From assembly GCF_009857815.1 (NCBI RefSeq), contig NZ_WVVW01000001.1, positions 248,001-312,000 of the forward strand: a DNA stretch of 64,000 nucleotides, given 5' to 3'. The notes below the pieces were generated by a model. It worked only from the letters and a program-made list of their open reading frames with translations. It was not told the DNA's origin and searched no databases. Shown piece after piece: positions 46,201 to 50,411 of the stretch. The DNA is from Pseudomaricurvus sp. HS19. Lineage in GTDB: Bacteria > Pseudomonadota > Gammaproteobacteria > Pseudomonadales > Cellvibrionaceae. A program made the translations under genes and the position numbers. Numbering within the stretch: the first letter of the stretch is position 1; every line of letters starts with the position of its first letter.

Positions 46201-48124
46201 CATCGGCGAGGACGCGTTCCTGAGTGTGACCGATACCACCACAACCGACGTTCACAGCGTGGAGCTGACCTATACCGCCGGTGGCCTGGATCTGGTATCG
46301 GTAGGGTTTGACAACGACTTCTCTACCATCCAATTGGACGGCCTGGACGACGCAGCCGTGATGAACTGGTCGCTGGTGGACGGGGCGCTGGTAGGCAACA
46401 ACGGCATAAGTAATGTGATTATGCTGGAAGTATCCGCCGACCGGATCGCGGCGCTCACCAGCGGCAAGGTGACCGTCAGCGTGACTTTGATGGGCGCCCT
46501 GGCTCATGAGGATTCCCTCAATGTTGACCAGCTGACCATCAGTGGCATCGGTTTGGTGGCCATCGACAGTGCCGGCTTCGAGTTGCACCAGTCAGCCACT
46601 GTGACCGTGTATGACTCTCTGCCCACCATCAGCGCTAACCAGCCGGTGTCACAGGTTCTGCAGGGTGAAACCATCAGCGGTACCTGGAGCTACGATGCCG
46701 GAGCTGACGGACTCGGCCTGCTTGGCGTCAGGGTCGACAATATGGACTATGCTCTGGATACCGCTATTGCGGTGTTCGGGGATGGGCGCCAGATCGGTCA
46801 GTTGACTGTATCTTCCGATGGCACCTGGCAGTTGCAGGCCTTGCCGGATCTCTGGACGGTGGATGGTGCTGCAGCGCTCTATCAGCTGGGTGTGGAGATC
46901 ATGGTGGCCGACAGCGACCAGGACACAGCCGCAGTGCAATTCGGCCTGGCTGTGGAGGTCCCGGCAGTGGTCTTTGCCCAGATCGAAACCGGTACCGTGG
47001 TGCTCGACGAAGACCTGATCGTGGACGAGAAATCCATTGACCTCGCCGTGAAGACCGGCACCTTCGCCCTGGCAACCGTGGCGTTTAACAGCGACACCTC
47101 CGGCATACAGATTGACGGCCTGGATAACGCGGCGGCGATCAGCTGGCGTATTGATGAGAGCGGGGCATTGATCGGTAACGACGGAACCGGGGATGTTATC
47201 CAGCTGACTCTCACCTACGAGAACATGATCCAGGCGCAATCCGAAGGGGTGGTGCGACTGACCGCGACGCTGCTGGGGGCCATGTCCCACGAAGATATGG
47301 TCAATGTGGACAGCCTGTCCATCAGCGGTGTGTCGTTGGTTCTGATGGACAGCTGGGGTTACAGCGTTGCCCAGACGGTTGGTATCAGCGTGCTGGACGA
47401 TGAGCCGGTAGTGGGGCTCTCCACCAACGATTACATCGGCAATTACAAGGGCGGTGAAGTTCACAGCGGCACCTGGAATGTGGATATGGGGGCTGATGCC
47501 GATGGCGCCATTATGGTGGTGGTCAATGGCCAGCAGTACGCCATTGGTGAAACCATCGAAGTGGTATTTGATACCGACTATGTGGGTGACCTGACGGTCC
47601 ACGACGACGGCACCTGGACCTTCGTGGCGCAGAAGAAAACCTACGACGAAACTGCTGTGGTTCTGGATATCAGTTTTGAGCTGGTAGCCGTCGATGCCGA
47701 TGGTGATCAGGTTGCCGACGACACCACCTTTACCGTGACCCGTATTCTTGGTCGCGCCAACAATGGCGTCGGTAACGGCCTCGATCCGCAACCGCCGGGC
47801 TTGCCACCGGAAAACGACACCGGCGACGCGGTACCGGGTGACCCGGGTAACGAAGGCGGGGCGGATTATGACAGCGAACTCAGCGTTTCGACCCTGGAGT
47901 TTGAAGATTCTGAATCCACTACCATTATCACGGCGACCGCTTCTTCGGCCACGCCTTCCACCAGCGAAGAGCTCGGGGATAGTGTGATGAGCGGGGAAAC
48001 CTGGTTGCTGGAGGAGGAGAGTCTGGAGCTGGCCGAACTGTCGGATGAGGAGCTGGCATCTGCGGAGCTTGTAGCCGGTGCGGAGACAATCAATACCGGT
48101 GAAGAGTGGCAGCTGGTCAGCTGA
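28205..48124 (+). CDS. Giant LEPR-XLL repeat protein, probable surface adhesin/matrix protein
   Basis: This protein has about 6,639 residues and spans 20 kb. Start codons at GTG 28184, ATG 28205 or ATG 28220 are possible; all give the same core. No Sec signal peptide is visible; instead residues 43-52 read LEPRLLLNAD, the LEPR-XLL motif known at the N-terminus of very large bacterial proteins and thought to act in targeting. It then has: a beta-rich region with GDDEIV-type motifs (residues about 60-800); a long Gly/Val/Ala repeat region with some seventeen 'AGGDVxVxA' units (nt 30620-38560); repeats of the NSxYIPGHxLxTGD type (39100-41150); a segment with few RTX-like motifs such as GGSGNDYFA (44500-45130); three 260-270-residue C-terminal repeats (45373-47756); and an acidic tail ending TGEEWQLVS. 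It seems to have a single cysteine, at about residue 1164. It is the first gene of a six-gene unit. An extracellular role is inferred. Confidence 0.85.
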   Translation: MDESAMGSSLGKQLQHFLKKKLPQSIAAANRSAPAKALYFEALEPRLLLNADLPGVDLVVSLGSDRDHDVVMRLVEEQQLSGDATAALTKLQIIDLSNNNEILASADINTLSSVVIDLGSADDRITVDTTSFGDQTMPAITLQGGDGLDELVVESQSDTVWDIAGTGAGSVSGGVNLAFYGMEKLTGSAGNEDTFVLQEAGSLSGGVDGGAAGFDILEIKGSFSQLTSTVFDASSGVIELDGKLLSYTGLEPINVDGSVSALVLNTGDGDDEIVLEAGTGAGTFALRSANGAFETHVFGNNVASITLGLGSGADSFTSTLTDATVYLGNITIAETVDLTLGDITGLGGNLTVSTISGLHEADGTYLGWEGSQDLDYDGSSVTILDGANIDIAGDLSVTVNANTVMNASNIQEFISAPIVRGVLNVGDSATISANNVTLAVITNGEREMFLGIDTAALIDLAIEDAKAAVATDWTAMTFADQGDGTGTITRTGGSWLTDQFAVGQDLQVSGANSASNQTYRLLAVTDDVVTVDLSDGATMPAATETDAGDMVIEGYQFVRFNGDDEVVFGVAEDGTSLIARTVPTENPDARMNGAPALTFTHFDGAGDTISRAEGSWVADGFVAGQTIAVRDAGGFNGNYTVAGVTASTLTLSAADSVAGGIAAGGVTVRGHTLGSFIYEGFAAGDEIVVQGSERNNKTYTVAEVYDHSLVLIASDDIVGEVVDLSSAAAPELVIQKVKTDLALEDTPLVLMDRNGEIIQTDQGELTMTQAELDEAYNQNSNLWESILGKLTDNGVLDALTNFGLKVWVSDLHGSVNLGSNSTITAGGDVAVTSDVTGTVEASTPSVVLGVSVVRSTVSSSVTMAEGARITAGGAAEVAASADNTMQASMSVTSGSIQNPAQPVASGLLGEGTALDPSGFSKFAVPQVAGSFLGPIGFVRVPGPAVAIALGMADTDSAVTIASGAGIVAGSIDVAATNVYDYGVSASSTIFEPGANMGIGAAVAVSVTDSHSITTVNGDLSTYSGSAGDINISAESTVVYDEVEQPDGSIVRDYTGGNAVSSAAWIRNTTQGSGGLAGALGGFVDSIKARQTALRDATALSDLANENPGKFEMAAGISVLVSNNTADVIVASTRDQAGSGGISADGDLNVFATAVDKPFVGAAACAESGAEIAAAAGIAFARYDNTANTRILADADLEAGGSIYLGANALIPNNITLDETFYTNYNNAVAQFEADKAAADGDAEKLAEAQTTFAGNLAEASKDTLLFFLDAAKNRKWGLAGAEAGLLTTYVNSGAGGQYNSTAKHDEVVFEKDGTTPKFNADGTDKTKQVSNETQSAKYGIAGNISIFEIHNTGTVSIGEDASITAVNTLDVESRAEMDTINMTGLTSLWDIFWSAASHISGADDGASTSGSDGGVGASVGIRVFDSVARNRVAEGATLITSEDSVNLNADTRQLHINITEMGADGGSTGIAGSVAVDVINTTTETLVDESARILAATDIGLHAHSDFLQVNAGLAGTEVEGGIAVGAAVGVNVLNTTTRALVTNLEGSSVGDNSAAITDAAQANIQAGNDVSVTARGEEVVVAVNLAGSHQTEKPAPTQDSGEHDLVWLTRVAKDQQDRLDATRVGIAGAANVDVSSVTVTAAIGAGASVSAGGEVEVQAEQDRVSILVAGGGMLEQSTDGSKAALAGAFDVTVFSREVEALVNGAVIHGAGLDMDADRNDLMVVVSAGGSGSTNSDAAVAGSFNVNIFDNKVGARLTNSVVDVSGDASLKARSDTLLVSVAGAVGVNLGGKAGVGAAVGVSHSDDEVHAYIDNSSVMAGGDVLVLAHNELDVISVVASAGISLKELGIAGQLALHMTTSDVDARIGNDSVVSADNNVAIIADDRVGMVMVTGGIALGGKTAVGIAAASSDIYDRKVQAHIDDGVAVTANAQGDATHIGDLALGAVTVDGLLVKAVGDDEIINIAVGVSASRGTALQGSLIIDTNSSEILAYIGTDAATDSHFASASAGGAGSIVVAADYRVLGVNVVGGVSASMGKLAIGASLNVSTHERTVKAGIGSYAQLSTGGSVLVDASLDAELIEIIFNGGLSKGVGAAGAVSVPVFNDYVYAQAMSHSRITAGDDIAITAGHDFDLIMVDAAVGAGGDVGAGISLGVAVQSATVRALVGNDALLTADDTLVVSAVSDALIASAAGGIAAGGKVGAGASAFLLVRDDDVRAEVATGAALTGLALGSGFSRSGPNGTTVHRGVSVTAESKEKIVGVAVQGSGGGTAGVAGTVAVSVINETTIAHVHDGVTIDSGADIRVKAEDHTELYNIAGNVAGGGTAAVGASFDVASVIKSTHANLGDPDDGSAYVASDPGVTATAGGNVLVEALASEQIVSVAIGIAGAGTAAVGVNGAVYVLGLDTHATIGENARVAAEGSVVLDALQDTEIDMIGASLAGAGTAAIVGTFDIPIVTKAVTATVLEGASVVAHANLPGITVHTGSVSSSKSGAGSSFINTDSGSVSTPTDVIDGSLNLAMPQVDQSEAGMYVARDYSADTASGFTGVSITAVSLDDLQSITGGIAIAGSAGVAAVVGVDVANITTHATVADGVTINLDSAGSASDSQAVNIAAGNALDHMGVLAAVALSGGGSVGLVGDVKALTTDTRASVGDADIVASGDITIAADTEEDVQSLVLSIAGGYIAVAPAVTVISLEATTSATVAGGAMLDAGGNVQILAGHDTNIDTLDGGVAGGVGAVSPGISVIVLEKTTTATVGDNVSIDARALHGSTDGVEGLLVQATSSENLDQVAFGAAAGVVAVGGSASVMEVDSDTIAGINAGARINQKGYAAGEEPAGQQNVQVAAHNVLEVDVVSGGMGIGLVGAGVGVGVLTVNNDTAAYLNGSVSAAGDVSVEALSDQDVHGVIFGGAGGGGALAVAVGIFDIGGDKSGSGYSYTDGEGEEVNSNATTVPSGQDENDASTSNLDAKQESSDAINSGVGELLAGLKTGGDSGGDENLAQLNNNTSSITATAQTPTAGSISTSNTIPTGTSALVGANASITASGNVGVMAYQNANFEAVVGGAAIGGVAASGGVGVATLDNDVLASVGSGGRIYSAGDVTVSALLIERAEFTGFAGAGAIGVALSATVVVLSDYSSVTAELGGSIVEAGDVTVLASSDIGLFAETIQISAAAFGAGGGAATIVSSDGHTTAGLLSGTVISSAATPGAVENVTVQAIGLLEIGDIDRGSGDNNAMATGGSAGGIAVSVGYSGGTDKRDTVAYVGEGSDITANSKVDIQADSSSNLDIVTKGGAGGAVAAGLMFANAAITDSYTSATVKSNSRIRATDITVAAKGDKLANAQTLAVAVGGVAVGGTNATTTVTANVDAAVDTGVEMIAGLSITVKAESDIEGDAFVESVSVGIVSAGGSTGFVTVTPTTTSSVSDNARLSSGGDIAVYTKSGQAEVVVSTVVNNDYLTDDNLIKVYRRDVISNKLMGYQVDPVTGAPVYELDDNGEPTSNRVLVYGDAEGNWVTAAGESVAADSVQLLYQILNLKTGDVIQLHEVGTVVADPTAEPVGGEYLDRNLSVIRVDRETVSIGTVILGQEIDTDRDTITVQQPHNFVTGDVATITDPESLVFGGGSINYNDQGTIWTPANSIYIPNHGLQNGDAFVYSAGDVPIKGLVDGQVYYAITRGSDYLGFAATLADTYPGVQRLIDLSRWGDEDGTITVAGSLSYEPGDVRYADWVSEESGQPANSFYIPGHNLVTGDMITFAGSVGVGSNWTGKTFAVIAQGDDFIQLAQSKADAFSGKAFDLQVTFEPALYYYTQSRFDTGQVDVAANALLLEGYDFQVGDEVRYLAGDQQVGGLSAAETYRVASVINQWVTLETLDSSPVDIATPGNGSIALAGVVDFHPQWISGDDFNLQDDGLEVPPDSLFDPRHNLKTGDQVRVSVPVQSGISGLLDNQFYFVIVTGDYLQFATSLENADAGVWVDLSANTASAATFQQQQTFSYADITFDTGEGPVNSIFVAGHNYTTGMRVEVNSEDVPVLGLPVGDYYAIVIDESHIRLANSLVDAEAGVAIDLAPLGTPFINVSGVLEVELGEQRITPLLDDGLAGQYRVTVIDAFTFKLQDLAVANGSDQLTKADFDQLGVNKNPGDIYWDGGIRSTEFQVGDYITYYEEGLVETVSASMLGKVPVERDFERGNGNTTIDQYEFEEGSNNIYVPGHGYATGDIVEYQSANGNAGGLTAINPGRYSVVVVDDNLFTLHYLVADATHNVGDEVNVWANIEWYEANPGSYGIDGEIDPTLDLGSIHKVVNGQLVGVDGLVHGHGYYVIDTVAGDGYLNLSLTENGDALEFVAREGTVTFSREGLNLSRSWGEFQALLDFSQLAGKDIEVLGEDGVRLSEVLNDVGDSKSSLTLRNTSGGAVNVGTSEGHLTIDVTLDTTIEGELLAQSGILVDSENKTFGSIDNRLVGIGVLGGGKNTGSFLDYTENQTVHITDAVLDAGYAIAIKAETAPNMTTVANGRGGGLVDLNFANADTTVNIQQNKVIIDGSSTLVAAGRGVTDFDGNPLPGLSVQAITGGLASNSSTASNGGVVAGLQINARGDYETSFTAHTGVSIGEQASLEAYELLIEAKNTGIDLDSTAHLSMGGLFAGGTAAAKITANLYADVSLSGAATLTGSDGVKIKALNVDNTFDTSTTMYIIALGGGEGWAQSGVNTWSTINAAAGTTVYAGADAQDDRALVVIAEDGNNTINSRQHDVMIGAIHTNNSRNPVSEVNWDADVHISAIRKPFGLVVSGSGLVLATQGVTVNGGYGTGYQITDDFYVDDISGQPLEYGKTVIEANSQGNNRTVTGSDGTFFYNTQGGLLEIANYSAYDMTINNIDMYGQGGGSDGAEITIDANTRTLSFDIAFEVDGSEINIYGLTDVGLAGHIDNSKGRTTVTSALGSIKLAGSGLFSSFIESQEVALSATIGSVDALVALVSDATEAKLEVDALFDVSLLIANYVIRDNASFFVNAENPLEIDTLGDVNIVYLSPFTRSDDVVTGGAIGVTAQNNDSTISAESGFYSGHYSTGKVGSVADAPIEVSFGDVGEQIDSMLIADISASNISFSGLGEKPIDLRLTSDILGDGAINVTNTGSVAVTESTGDLRVGRIATSYELSLSTPVVLTALDGGVVDAYGDPEADVLAHSVYIGRSDFIGSVDNPLEIAPYDQDSSTIKVTARATGDIYLTQTRGDLSIGEIAAGGDAGIETVNGSILAGEPGLHEEFDVKGVNVSLAASGGTIGSPDYYLDIVTGYGVLNAFSDETIYLVEQSGTLHVQSLVSGADINLHMGDQNPEVDEATLLHLIEGGVISAQGAVEIYVADDFHAAADSQMIAGSTLALYGDAIKIPRDTITYFVGDMELDGQIALFSQSHINIEVERTNVTGGYWMTVSGDRASNVTPDDDGAHLLFEGLIATQDGASIYGADDQDLIHFRGATLSGIVTAFGGDNNDTLMVTRLAPMSAPIESQVDGSITGRDVLNLVGGDGVDHVTIYTHGSGDTSNQYVINIDSDAVDAVAIHGADDSDDIFLLRETVGVASYPGSFNMVSVINGTLPDATTSGGPESVQRINISTNLDRLWIAGGSGNDYFAVDSFVHTELVFAGGEGVDTYALGQYFGSKRDAGAQVAALDHFTTATRTIDGTDVEESPGSDKPVLILDGYNGTSGEPEDQVILSSAGNMPVGVNRAEVKLVAAVLMPGELNEIAFDTLPDAGEILRDEDGVLLLQDTLSSYQSSIDLVFTAADSDLTGFAFDTDTSAIRMIGLASTATVNWSVVNGALVANDGNQDVLRLEIVAAPIAANSSGNVRVTATMLGAFSHESIINVDTLAITGITLLATDATGQSASSGLRIMVADAVPQLSVEGGGLSGSAGELLSGSWSGMVGADLPGDYTVLLDGIGYGLDEAIAIVRDGVQVGTLTVKSSGVWEVVGADSLQDLYINQSYVINFMVFLQDSDLDSVSGSGNVTLIGAKVPEIPAIGEDAFLSVTDTTTTDVHSVELTYTAGGLDLVSVGFDNDFSTIQLDGLDDAAVMNWSLVDGALVGNNGISNVIMLEVSADRIAALTSGKVTVSVTLMGALAHEDSLNVDQLTISGIGLVAIDSAGFELHQSATVTVYDSLPTISANQPVSQVLQGETISGTWSYDAGADGLGLLGVRVDNMDYALDTAIAVFGDGRQIGQLTVSSDGTWQLQALPDLWTVDGAAALYQLGVEIMVADSDQDTAAVQFGLAVEVPAVVFAQIETGTVVLDEDLIVDEKSIDLAVKTGTFALATVAFNSDTSGIQIDGLDNAAAISWRIDESGALIGNDGTGDVIQLTLTYENMIQAQSEGVVRLTATLLGAMSHEDMVNVDSLSISGVSLVLMDSWGYSVAQTVGISVLDDEPVVGLSTNDYIGNYKGGEVHSGTWNVDMGADADGAIMVVVNGQQYAIGETIEVVFDTDYVGDLTVHDDGTWTFVAQKKTYDETAVVLDISFELVAVDADGDQVADDTTFTVTRILGRANNGVGNGLDPQPPGLPPENDTGDAVPGDPGNEGGADYDSELSVSTLEFEDSESTTIITATASSATPSTSEELGDSVMSGETWLLEEESLELAELSDEELASAELVAGAETINTGEEWQLVS
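30620..38560 (+). repeat. Gly/Val/Ala-rich beta-helix-like repeats in the giant protein
   Basis: About 2,600 residues are made of loosely repeated units sharing a [IV]xAGGDVxVxA core. Examples, with approximate nt positions, are NSTITAGGDVAVTSD (30661), GARITAGGAAEVAAS (30803), SSVMAGGDVLVLAH (33648), SRITAGDDIAITAG (34544), GAMLDAGGNVQILAG (36325), GSVSAAGDVSVEA (36860), NASITASGNVGVMAY (37312) and NARLSSGGDIAVYTK (38477). Between them lies a variable hydrophobic GxAxGGxxAVG stretch. This pattern suggests a stacked beta-solenoid. The period is irregular. Confidence 0.7.
39100..41150 (+). repeat. NSxYIPGHxLxTGD repeats in the giant protein
   Basis: At least six units begin near 39104, 39403, 39660, 39940, 40210 and 40799 with NSIYIPNHGL, NSFYIPGHNL, NALLLEGYDF, DSLFDPRHNL, NSIFVAGHNY and NNIYVPGHGY. 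Each is followed by TGD, a 'GL..G.YY' turn and a strand ending in 'L..S..DA..G'. Spacing is 257-299 bp, except for one double-length interval that holds a diverged unit. Two related copies occur early in the protein (about 29630-30200). Confidence 0.75.
45373..47756 (+). repeat. Three C-terminal repeats of 260-270 residues in the giant protein
   Basis: Units start near 45373, 46190 and 46965. Shared features in order are a FxxDTDTSxI-like strand, GL-x3-A-x2-NW, GALVxNDG, a GAxxHExxxNVDxLxI segment, VxDxxP, SGTWS-x3-GAD and an LTVxxDGTW end. They resemble Ig-like tandem domains of large secreted adhesins. Confidence 0.75.
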
Positions 48125-48178
48125 CCACATTGCGATTGGTATTTTGGAAGTGTTAATTAACTGAAAAGGGAACAAGGC

Positions 48179-48484
48179 ATGTCGAAAGGAAATGCAGAAA
48201 CGGTTGAAGTCGCAGCGGAGCCGGTACAGCAACCACAGGTGGTGTGGAGCGATAAAAACATGGTCTCCAACTTCGCTAACGTGGTGAATATCCAGAGTAC
48301 CAAGGATCAGATTGACCTGTTTTTTGGCACCAATCAGACCTGGAACCTGTCCCAAAGCAACGGAGTAACCGTTGATCTCTCCAGTCGTATTATCCTCACG
48401 CCCCATGTGGCCAAGCGCCTCTGCCAATCGCTCACGAAGTTGCTGGCGGAGCATGAAGCCCGCCATGGTGTGCTGACTGATTGA
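48179..48484 (+). CDS. Small DUF3467-like protein
   Basis: This protein of 101 residues starts 54 bp after the giant gene, with AAAGGGAACAAGG before its ATG. The stretch SNFANVVNIQSTKDQIDLFF followed by VDLSSRIILTPHVAKRLCQS resembles DUF3467, whose members have a strand-rich front and an 'RIILTPxHAKRL' block. The first 20 residues are probably disordered. No signal peptide is present, so it is cytoplasmic. Its place between the cargo gene and the envelope genes suggests a chaperone or adaptor for export. That role is an inference. Confidence 0.75.
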   Translation: MSKGNAETVEVAAEPVQQPQVVWSDKNMVSNFANVVNIQSTKDQIDLFFGTNQTWNLSQSNGVTVDLSSRIILTPHVAKRLCQSLTKLLAEHEARHGVLTD

Positions 48485-48554
48485 TGTCGGGTCCGGGTAA
48501 TGCCGCCGGTTTGACGTGGTGTCAGCCCGGCGCCGACCGGTCGGAGTTGTGTCC

Positions 48555-50402
48555 GTGAACCATCCTGCCGAAGAGCCTCTCACCGCCGTATCCCGTGCGT
48601 CGGCGGAGGCCACTGATCGTCACTGGTCGATGCTGATTCAGGCCGCTTCGCTGCAGGCCGCGGCCCAGTCCTGGCTGGCGGTGATGTGCGAACAGGTTGA
48701 TGAGACCAATGCCGGCTTACTGGTATTGCAGCAGGCCGCTGGAGGCTACCAGCCGGTAGCCCATTGGCCCGAAGATCAATTGCTGCCGGAGCCTCTGCGC
48801 TCGCTGGCTGGTGTTGCTCTCGAATCCGCCAAAGGCACCGTTCGCAAGGCCGATAACGCCACCCTGATTGCCTACCCGGTAAAGTCCGGTGAACAGGTAT
48901 TTGCCGTGGCCTGCCTCTCTGTCACCACCGACAACATGGCCCGTATACGCAAGACCATGCGGCAATTGCAGTGGGGCAGCAGTTGGTTGCGGGATCTGTG
49001 GCAGCGGGACTCCAGGCAGCTTGAGGATGGCCGGCAACGGCTGACTCACCTGGCACTGGATATTATCGGCGATACTCTGGAGGCGAGCAGTGCGAAAGTG
49101 GCGGAGCACGACCTGGTGCACCGTCTGGTTGCCGAGTTTGCCCTGGAGCGCGCGAGTCTTGGCTTTCTCGATCACCAACAGTTGCGGGTGACTACCATCT
49201 CCCACAGCGCCAGCTTCGGCGAAGAGATGAACCTGATTCGCCAGATTGGCGAGGCCATGGACGAGGCGATCGAGCAGGGCACCAGCATTGTCTATCCCTC
49301 AACTGACAGCGAGACTCCGGTGATGGTGCGGGCCCACGAGTCGCTGCACCACGCCAACCGGGATGGAATGATTCTGACCATCCCGCTGCTGAAATGTGGC
49401 GAGCCCGTTGGCGCTCTGTTGTGCGAGGCGGGAAGGGGGCAGGAACTCAACCGGCAGCAGGTGGATTTGATCGCTGCAGTGGCGGCCTATATGGGCGGCT
49501 TGCTGTTTGAAAAACGCTGCAACGACGCCCACATTCTCTCCAAGGTCCGGCAATCAGCCAGGGTGCAGTGGACACGTATGACGGGGCGGGGTTACACCGG
49601 TCGCAAGTTGTGTGTGGCGCTGTTGGTGGTGCTGGGTGTGTTGTTTACTTTTTTGTCGGGTACTTATCAGGTCAAGGCCAATGCCGTACTCAAAGGGCAG
49701 ATACAGCGCGCTATCGTGGCGCCCTTTGACGGCTTTATTCTCAACAGTGATGTCCGCGCCGGGGATGTCGTGCAGGCGGGTGATCTGATGGCGGCCTTTG
49801 ATGACCGGGATCTGGCACTGGAGCGGCTTAACTGGGTGTCGCAAAAGCAGGAGTACCTGTTCGAATACAATCGCGCTCTGGGCAGTCGCAAGCGGGCTGA
49901 AGCCAAAGTCTACGAGGCTCGCGTCACCCAGGCTGAAATCCAGCTGGAGCTGTTGGATCAGCAGTTGGCGAGGACCCGTTTGACGGCTCCCTTCGATGGA
50001 GTGGTGGTGAGCGGTGACCTGAGCCAGTCCATCGGCGGCAGCCGTAAACGCGGTGAGGTGTTGTTTGAAGTCGCCCCGCTGGATGCCTATCGGCTGACGC
50101 TGCTGGTGGACGAATCGCAAATCACTGATGTTCGGGTGGGCCAGCAGGGCAAGTTCCTGGCGGCCTCCCTGCCCGATGCTCCTTTCAGTTTTGAAGTGAG
50201 CAAGATTACCCCGGTGGCGCGGGCCGAGGAGGGGAAAACCGTGTTCGAAGTCGAGGCGATGGTATTGCACTCGACGGCGCAGCTGCTCCCGGGCATGCAG
50301 GGGCTGGGAAAAATCAACGCCGGTGAACGCAACCTGCTGTGGATCTGGACCCGCAGTTTCGGTCACTGGTTACGGCTACACCTCTGGTCACTGTTTGATT
50401 AA
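48555..50402 (+). CDS. GAF-GAF-TM-HlyD fusion protein
   Basis: This protein of 615 residues (from GTG 48555, with GGAG 8 bp upstream; GTG 48516 is an alternative) has a cytoplasmic front of two GAF-like domains, about 30-145 and 165-325. One transmembrane helix follows at about 351-370 (CVALLVVLGVLFTFLSG). Beyond it is a HlyD/membrane-fusion part: lipoyl-like AIVAPFDGFILNSDVRAGD, a short coiled coil (about 430-470), LTAPFDGVVVSG, and a beta-barrel end. HlyD-type adaptors bridge the inner membrane and an outer channel; GAF domains bind small ligands. The fusion could couple export to a signal. No ABC transporter partner is encoded nearby. Confidence 0.85.
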   Translation: MNHPAEEPLTAVSRASAEATDRHWSMLIQAASLQAAAQSWLAVMCEQVDETNAGLLVLQQAAGGYQPVAHWPEDQLLPEPLRSLAGVALESAKGTVRKADNATLIAYPVKSGEQVFAVACLSVTTDNMARIRKTMRQLQWGSSWLRDLWQRDSRQLEDGRQRLTHLALDIIGDTLEASSAKVAEHDLVHRLVAEFALERASLGFLDHQQLRVTTISHSASFGEEMNLIRQIGEAMDEAIEQGTSIVYPSTDSETPVMVRAHESLHHANRDGMILTIPLLKCGEPVGALLCEAGRGQELNRQQVDLIAAVAAYMGGLLFEKRCNDAHILSKVRQSARVQWTRMTGRGYTGRKLCVALLVVLGVLFTFLSGTYQVKANAVLKGQIQRAIVAPFDGFILNSDVRAGDVVQAGDLMAAFDDRDLALERLNWVSQKQEYLFEYNRALGSRKRAEAKVYEARVTQAEIQLELLDQQLARTRLTAPFDGVVVSGDLSQSIGGSRKRGEVLFEVAPLDAYRLTLLVDESQITDVRVGQQGKFLAASLPDAPFSFEVSKITPVARAEEGKTVFEVEAMVLHSTAQLLPGMQGLGKINAGERNLLWIWTRSFGHWLRLHLWSLFD

Positions 50403-50411
50403 GGGGCGTCG

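Noticed and set aside
46649-48613. A 654-codon minus-strand frame opposite the end of the giant gene
   Set aside because: It mirrors the codon bias of the plus-strand repeats and has no recognisable content; the plus-strand frame is continuous for 20 kb.
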